From positions 1 through 23,968 of the forward strand of contig JAEYHP010000028.1 of NCBI GenBank assembly GCA_023409435.1: DNA of 23,968 nucleotides, in the 5' to 3' direction. The notes beneath the pieces are model-generated. The model was not told the origin of the DNA and did no database searches. It was given only the letters and a program-made list of their open reading frames with translations. Of the stretch, positions 19,469 to 23,968 are shown one piece after another. The DNA is from Bacillota bacterium. Lineage in GTDB: Bacteria > Bacillota > Clostridia > Christensenellales > CAG-138. The translations under genes and the position numbers were made by a program. Positions within the stretch are counted from its first letter, which is position 1. Each line of letters opens with the position of its first letter.

Positions 19469-20488
19469 ATGACAAATCCGGCTTTTAATGATCTCACCAT
19501 TACGGATGAATTTGCTGCCAAGGTAAAAGCGGAACACCGGCAGACGCAGATCATTAAATGGGCGCCCATCGGGGTGTTAATCGCCCTGTGCATCGTATTT
19601 TCCATTGCGCGGGGCAACGCTTTTACCTCCGCCAACAACATCACAGCACTTTTAAACCAGCTCGCCATCCCCTTGCTGGTTGCGTGCGGCCTCACATTCG
19701 TCATCATACTCGGAAGCATCGACCTGTCCATAGACGGAACGGTCGGCATGGCGGGCTCCCTGCTTTCGGTTTTTGTGCTCAATACAAAGAACGCGAGCGA
19801 CCTTGGCATATTCGGCATATTGTTCGCCATAGCGGCGAGCGTGCTCGCGGGATTTTTGATTGGGTTATTGCATGTTAAGCTCAAGATCCCCTCGTTCATG
19901 GTGTCGTTCGGGTTCATGTACGTCTGCAAGGGCATCGCCACACTCTCCTACGGCGGCATCCCCGCGCAGATTGCCGACCCCGTGCTGGTACAGATCCCCA
20001 AGACTGATTTTTTAGGTATCCCCATCATCACCTGCGTGGCGCTTTTGATGCTGCTGGTTTCTTACTTCATGCAGGAGTATACGCCGCTTGGCCGGCACAT
20101 CTACGCCGTGGGCACGGATGAAAACATTCCGCGCAGCGTGGGCGTCAATGTCTCCCGCGTGAAAGTGCTGGTGTTTACCTACGCGGGGCTGCTCTTTGGC
20201 ATCGCGGGGGTGCTCGGTGCAATCCGCTTAGGCCAGGGCCAGGCGCAGATTGGCCAAGACCTGATGTTCCCGGCGCAGGCCGCGGTGGTCGCGGGCGGCA
20301 CCTCGCTTTCGGGCGGCAAGGGCGGCGTTATAAACACGCTCATCGGCACGCTCATCATGGTGGTGCTCGATAACGGCCTGGCGCTCTTGGGCGTGAACCC
20401 CTACATCAAGTCCGGTATACAGGGGCTTATCATACTCACCGCGGTGGCGCTGACCATTTCCCATGGCCGCAAGGTCATCAGCAAGTAG
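19469..20488 (+). CDS. Sugar ABC transporter permease (RbsC/BPD_transp_2 family), first copy
   Basis: This 339-residue integral membrane protein belongs to the ribose/branched-chain permease family. It has an N-terminal cytoplasmic segment of about 30 residues and about eight to ten membrane segments, with the family motifs GLTFVIILGSIDLSIDGTVG (early) and AVGTDENIPRSVGVNVSRVK followed by GGTSLSGGKGGVINTLIGTL (cytoplasmic loop contacting the ATPase, then C-terminal helices). It forms the membrane channel with a second, different permease encoded after the ATPase, so the transporter is probably a heterodimer in the membrane. The 154-bp gap upstream holds the hairpin after the lipoprotein gene. 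Confidence 0.92.
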   Translation: MTNPAFNDLTITDEFAAKVKAEHRQTQIIKWAPIGVLIALCIVFSIARGNAFTSANNITALLNQLAIPLLVACGLTFVIILGSIDLSIDGTVGMAGSLLSVFVLNTKNASDLGIFGILFAIAASVLAGFLIGLLHVKLKIPSFMVSFGFMYVCKGIATLSYGGIPAQIADPVLVQIPKTDFLGIPIITCVALLMLLVSYFMQEYTPLGRHIYAVGTDENIPRSVGVNVSRVKVLVFTYAGLLFGIAGVLGAIRLGQGQAQIGQDLMFPAQAAVVAGGTSLSGGKGGVINTLIGTLIMVVLDNGLALLGVNPYIKSGIQGLIILTAVALTISHGRKVISK

Positions 20489-20508
20489 GCGCGAAAGGAG
20501 AATTGATT

Positions 20509-22035
20509 ATGGAAAAGCAACCGCTCTTTTGCGCAAAGAACATTACAAAATCCTTTCACGGCACCCAGGCGTTAGGCGGCGTAGACCTTACGGTATATCC
20601 GGGCGAGGTCGTGGGCTTAATTGGAGAAAACGGCGCGGGAAAATCCACGCTTTTAAAAATCATCATCGGCGTGCAGCCGCCCTCCTCCGGAGAAATGACG
20701 ATGCACAATAAGCCCTACTCCCCCAGGAATCCGCGCGAAGCGAACGCGGAAGGCATCGGCATGGTGTTTCAGGAACAATCCCTCATCACCAACCTGACCG
20801 TGGGGCAGAACATATTTTTCGGCTACGAAAAGCAGTTTAAAAAATACGGCCTGGTCAACTGGAAGCGGCTCAACGCAATGGCCCAGAAAGCGCTCGATAA
20901 CGTGGGCGCTGTCGGTATTCCGCCGCAAAAGCGGGTGGCGGATTTAAACTTTGCGACGCGGCAGCTCGTGGAAATCGCCAAGGTCGTCAACGTCGCGAGC
21001 TCCTCGGGCAGCGAGCACTGCCTGATACTCCTTGACGAACCCACCTCCGTATTAAACGAATCCGAAGTGCAGCGGCTGTTTTGTGAAATCCGCAAACTGA
21101 CCAATGCCGGGCATTCCGTCATATTCGTTTCCCACCGCCTTGACGAGGTATTGGAGATTTCCGACCGCGTCTATGTGTACAAGGACGGAAAAAATGCGGG
21201 CAACATGCAGACTTCCGACGCCGACGAGGCGACGTTATACGAAATGATGGTGGGCCGCTCCACCACCACCGAGTATTACAAGCTCGAACAGCAGGCGGTT
21301 CCAAGCGAAGAAGTGGTGATCGAATGCCGTGACCTTGGACTGAACGGCATATTCAAGCATGTGGACTTTAAACTCCATAAAGGCGAGATCTTAGGCATCT
21401 GTGGCGTGGTGGGTTCCGGCAAGGAGGACATCTGCTCGGTATTGTGCGGGGACGATGTACCCACCTCCGGCGAACTGTACGTGCGCGGGAAGAAGATCAA
21501 TTTTTCTTCCCCAGCCGACGCGCTCAAACAAAGTATCCTGATGGTACCCAAGGAGCGCTGGGAGGAGGGCATCGTCAACTCCCTCTCCGTATGTGAAAAC
21601 ATCTCGCTTTCCGATCCGCAGAAGCTCAAGAGCGGGCCGCTGATCTCCCGGAAAAAGCTCCGCGGGCAGGCGGACGAATGGGTCAAGACGCTGCGTATCA
21701 AGACCAGGGACATCGATGAGCTGGCGATCCAGCTTTCCGGCGGCAACCAGCAGAAGGTGGTGTTCGCCCGCGCGCTTGCAAGCGGCTGCGATATTTTGAT
21801 CCTCAACCACCCCACGCGCGGCGTGGACGTGGGCGCGAAGGAAGAAATTTACGGCCTGATCCGCGATATGGTCAACAACGGGAAGTCCGTCATACTGCTT
21901 GGCGATACGCTGGATGAATGCATCGGCCTTAGTAACCGGCTCATCGTGATGCGCGACGGGCTCATTACCGGGGAACTGGACGCGCCGGGGCACCTAAAGC
22001 CCAGCCAGGTTGATATCGTCAGCATCATGATGTGA
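20509..22035 (+). CDS. Sugar ABC transporter double ATP-binding protein (RbsA/MglA family)
   Basis: This 508-residue ATPase has two nucleotide-binding domains fused head to tail, as in RbsA/MglA. Domain 1 has an intact Walker A (GENGAGKST, 39-47) and Walker B with catalytic Glu (LILLDEPTS, 172-180), but its signature region reads LNFATRQLVEIAK (146-158) in place of LSxGxQQ. Domain 2 has an intact signature LSGGNQQK (409-416), a changed Walker A (GVVGSGKED, 299-307) and Walker B reading LNHPTRG (432-438), Asn-His in place of Asp-Glu. So one composite site looks complete and the other degenerate. The start is the ATG at 20509 (GGAG 8 nt upstream), not the TTG at 20503. The next permease follows after 13 bp. 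Confidence 0.93.
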   Translation: MEKQPLFCAKNITKSFHGTQALGGVDLTVYPGEVVGLIGENGAGKSTLLKIIIGVQPPSSGEMTMHNKPYSPRNPREANAEGIGMVFQEQSLITNLTVGQNIFFGYEKQFKKYGLVNWKRLNAMAQKALDNVGAVGIPPQKRVADLNFATRQLVEIAKVVNVASSSGSEHCLILLDEPTSVLNESEVQRLFCEIRKLTNAGHSVIFVSHRLDEVLEISDRVYVYKDGKNAGNMQTSDADEATLYEMMVGRSTTTEYYKLEQQAVPSEEVVIECRDLGLNGIFKHVDFKLHKGEILGICGVVGSGKEDICSVLCGDDVPTSGELYVRGKKINFSSPADALKQSILMVPKERWEEGIVNSLSVCENISLSDPQKLKSGPLISRKKLRGQADEWVKTLRIKTRDIDELAIQLSGGNQQKVVFARALASGCDILILNHPTRGVDVGAKEEIYGLIRDMVNNGKSVILLGDTLDECIGLSNRLIVMRDGLITGELDAPGHLKPSQVDIVSIMM

Positions 22036-22048
22036 GGAGGGACGCGCT

Positions 22049-23059
22049 ATGGCACAAACCGTTTTAAACACAAAACCCGCGGCGGGCAAGAAACGTACAT
22101 TCGATTTTATGCGCTATTTCAGCGTGGTCGCCGTCATACTTCTGGTGGGCGTATTCACCATACTGGACCATAACTTTGTAAACCGGGCAAACTTGACGAA
22201 CCTCCTGAGCGATACGGCGCCGCTAATGATCATGGCCTGCGGCGCGACAACGGTGCTGCTCTTAGGTTCTGTGGACCTTTCCATCGGCTCGACATGCTCT
22301 GTGGTCAACGTCCTGATGGTAAAAATACTCTCCGAGACATTCCAGCAAACCAACAACCTGTTTTTATCCACCGTATATGCGTTTGGCGCTTCGCTTGCGT
22401 TCGGCGCCGCGGCGGGGTTTGCGCTTGGCTTTATCCATGTGCGGCTGAAAATCCCCTCTTTCATCGCCTCCCTGGGCTTTATGTCGGTCTGGAAATCCAC
22501 CGCTCTCCTCATCAGCGAGGCGCCAGTTTCCATTCCCAAGGCGCTGTGGCCGTCCATTAACTGGGCGAAAATCTCATTCGGCGTGCTGGGTTTCCCGCTT
22601 GTACTGGCGGGTGTGGTGATACTTGCGTTCTTCGTGCTGCAGAGTAAGACCGGCTTTGGAAAGGCGCTCTACGCCATAGGCGGAAACGAACGGGCGGCCA
22701 GAATGGCCGGTATTCATATTGACCGCTCTAAGATACTCGCATTCGTATTTTCCGGCCTGTGCTCGGCGCTTGGTTCCATATTCCTTGCCGCCAAGCTCAA
22801 AAGCTCCGCCCCCACCGTGGGCGATCCGTTTACTCTCCTGGTCATTGCCTCCGTCGCGTTAGGCGGAACGGCGCTCTCGGGCGGCAAGGGTTCGGTGCTT
22901 GGCACGGTACTTGGCGTGTTCATCGTTTCCATCATCCGCAACGGGCTGAACTTTGCGGGGGTGGACGTATTCTGGCAGAATATCGTATTCGGCATTGTCG
23001 TCATCGCCGCGGTTGCCATTACGGTGGACCGCACCGGCCGCAATATCGTCATCAAGTAA
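22049..23059 (+). CDS. Sugar ABC transporter permease (RbsC/BPD_transp_2 family), second copy
   Basis: This 336-residue membrane protein is a second member of the same permease family: GATTVLLLGSVDLSIGSTCS early, HVRLKIPSFIASLGFMSVWK in the middle, AIGGNERAARMAGIHIDRSK and GGTALSGGKGSVLGTVLGVF near the end. It is paralogous to the first permease but clearly diverged. GAGGAGG lies 8 nt before the ATG at 22049, right after the ATPase stop. Two unlike permeases around one double ATPase imply a heterodimeric membrane part, which is common for this family in Bacillota. Substrate unknown. Confidence 0.92.
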   Translation: MAQTVLNTKPAAGKKRTFDFMRYFSVVAVILLVGVFTILDHNFVNRANLTNLLSDTAPLMIMACGATTVLLLGSVDLSIGSTCSVVNVLMVKILSETFQQTNNLFLSTVYAFGASLAFGAAAGFALGFIHVRLKIPSFIASLGFMSVWKSTALLISEAPVSIPKALWPSINWAKISFGVLGFPLVLAGVVILAFFVLQSKTGFGKALYAIGGNERAARMAGIHIDRSKILAFVFSGLCSALGSIFLAAKLKSSAPTVGDPFTLLVIASVALGGTALSGGKGSVLGTVLGVFIVSIIRNGLNFAGVDVFWQNIVFGIVVIAAVAITVDRTGRNIVIK

Positions 23060-23092
23060 ACATCCAAAATATCACATAAAGGAGCAACAACA

Positions 23093-23968
23093 ATGAAAAG
23101 CCTGGCAGTAGAAAAGGATTTGAGCCTGCGGATCGTAGATGTGCCCATGCCATCCTACGACGATTGCAGGGTGTTGGTCAAGACGCTCAGCTGCGGCGTA
23201 TGCGCGGGCACGGATACCAAGATTGCCCACGGCAAGTTTAAAAACGTGGAACAGTATCCTCTGCTGCTCGGACATGAAGCCGTGGGCGAGGTGCTGGAAG
23301 TTGGCAAAAAGGTTACCCGCTTCAAGGTGGGCGACCATGTGCTTCTTCCCTTTGTAGAGGGCGAATTGGGCGGCTATGCCTCCTATTGGGGCGCGTATTC
23401 CGAATACGGCGTCTGCGGAGACTGGCTGGCAATGGCGCAAAACGGCACCGGCCCGTATACGCCCGGTTTCGGCGACTTTTACAGAACGCAGACCGTACTC
23501 CCCAAGGGCTTTGACCCAGTTGCAGGCGCCATGATCGTGACATTCCGTGAGGTGCTCTCCGGCATCCGTTCGTTCGGCTTCAAGCACGGGGAAAGCCTTG
23601 TTGTGTTCGGCGCGGGCCCGGTCGGGCTTTGCTTTGTAAGGTTTGCAAAACTCCTGGGTTTAGGACCCGTCATTTCCGTAGACATTATGGATGAAAAAAT
23701 CAAGGATGCGGAAAAAGCGGGCGCGGATTACGCCTTTAACAGCAAGAACTGCGACATTATCTCTGAAATCAAGAAAATCTGCCCGCAGGGCGTGGACCAT
23801 ATGGTGGATGCGGTGGGCGTCAACGAGCTGATTTTGACCGCCATGCAGTTTGTAAAAGACGGCGGGCAGATGTGCACCTACGGCATCTCCCCCAAGCTCA
23901 GCATGCAGCTTGACTGGAGCCAGGCGCCCTACAACTGGAGGCTCAGCTTCCTGCAGTTCCCCTACAAG
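23093..23968 (+). CDS. Zinc-type medium-chain alcohol/polyol dehydrogenase (partial, C-terminus off window)
   Basis: The frame from ATG 23093 is open to the right edge: 292 residues of a protein usually about 340-370. It is a medium-chain dehydrogenase/reductase: catalytic zinc ligands Cys37 (SCGVCAGTD) and His61-Glu62 (LLLGHEAVGEV), and the NAD(P)-binding GAGPVG at about 173-178. The four-cysteine structural zinc lobe is absent; instead a Gly/Tyr/Trp-rich segment (GELGGYASYWGAYSEYG, about 90-106) fills that place, as in some sugar and polyol dehydrogenases. AAAGGAG lies 8 nt upstream, 33 bp after the second permease, so it is in the transporter operon. It probably oxidises the imported polyol or sugar in the cytoplasm; that is inference. 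Confidence 0.9.
   Translation, partial: MKSLAVEKDLSLRIVDVPMPSYDDCRVLVKTLSCGVCAGTDTKIAHGKFKNVEQYPLLLGHEAVGEVLEVGKKVTRFKVGDHVLLPFVEGELGGYASYWGAYSEYGVCGDWLAMAQNGTGPYTPGFGDFYRTQTVLPKGFDPVAGAMIVTFREVLSGIRSFGFKHGESLVVFGAGPVGLCFVRFAKLLGLGPVISVDIMDEKIKDAEKAGADYAFNSKNCDIISEIKKICPQGVDHMVDAVGVNELILTAMQFVKDGGQMCTYGISPKLSMQLDWSQAPYNWRLSFLQFPYK

Overview
The window looks like chromosomal DNA of an anaerobic, moderately GC-rich Bacillota (Clostridia-type) bacterium. Signs are strong AGGAGG-type ribosome binding sites, frequent GTG/TTG starts, a lipoprotein solute-binding protein, Na+-pumping decarboxylase subunits and a DUF3842 protein. No rRNA, tRNA, insertion sequence, phage gene or CRISPR array was seen. 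Placement below class level is not possible from the sequence.

Region 1 (about 1-9124, minus strand) is one long catabolic operon. In transcription order it encodes a GNAT-like protein, a thiolase-fold protein whose nucleophilic Cys is replaced, a DUF35 zinc-ribbon/OB partner, three proteins matching the AllH/AllF/AllG set (DUF2877, FdrA, DUF1116; oxamate carbamoyltransferase in E. coli), a metal-dependent cyclase-family hydrolase, and the FAD, 2Fe-2S and molybdopterin subunits of a xanthine-dehydrogenase-type hydroxylase. The last runs off the left edge. A CdaR/PucR-type regulator (9298-10482, plus) is divergently transcribed, and near-consensus promoters face away from each other in the shared spacer. 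The set suggests anaerobic breakdown of an unidentified, probably nitrogen-containing, ring compound: hydroxylation, ring hydrolysis, carbamoyl or acyl transfer, and C-C cleavage. No single known pathway contains all these parts.

Region 2 (10483-12210) holds a dispersed-repeat-like hairpin cluster, a shared terminator, and oadB plus a tiny oadG (minus strand) behind a leader with an intrinsic terminator. No decarboxylase alpha subunit is present.

Region 3 (12125-13880) is divergent from it: a DUF3842 protein, then a structured leader with a three-way-junction candidate aptamer, alternative hairpins and a terminator directly before a fused CbiM-CbiN metal transporter component. This is the best candidate for an undescribed regulatory RNA in the window.

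Region 4 (13888-16527) holds an alpha/beta hydrolase, a cloverleaf-like repeat, a ferritin-like/VIT1 membrane protein, and a C39-like cysteine peptidase-fold protein convergent with it and overlapping by 4 bp.

Region 5 (16690-23968) is a carbohydrate uptake locus: a LacI-family repressor, then a consensus promoter with LacI-type operators, a solute-binding lipoprotein, permease, double ATPase, second permease, and a zinc-type alcohol/polyol dehydrogenase cut by the right edge. The operators and gene order indicate repression by the adjacent LacI protein and induction by a sugar or polyol that the dehydrogenase oxidises.
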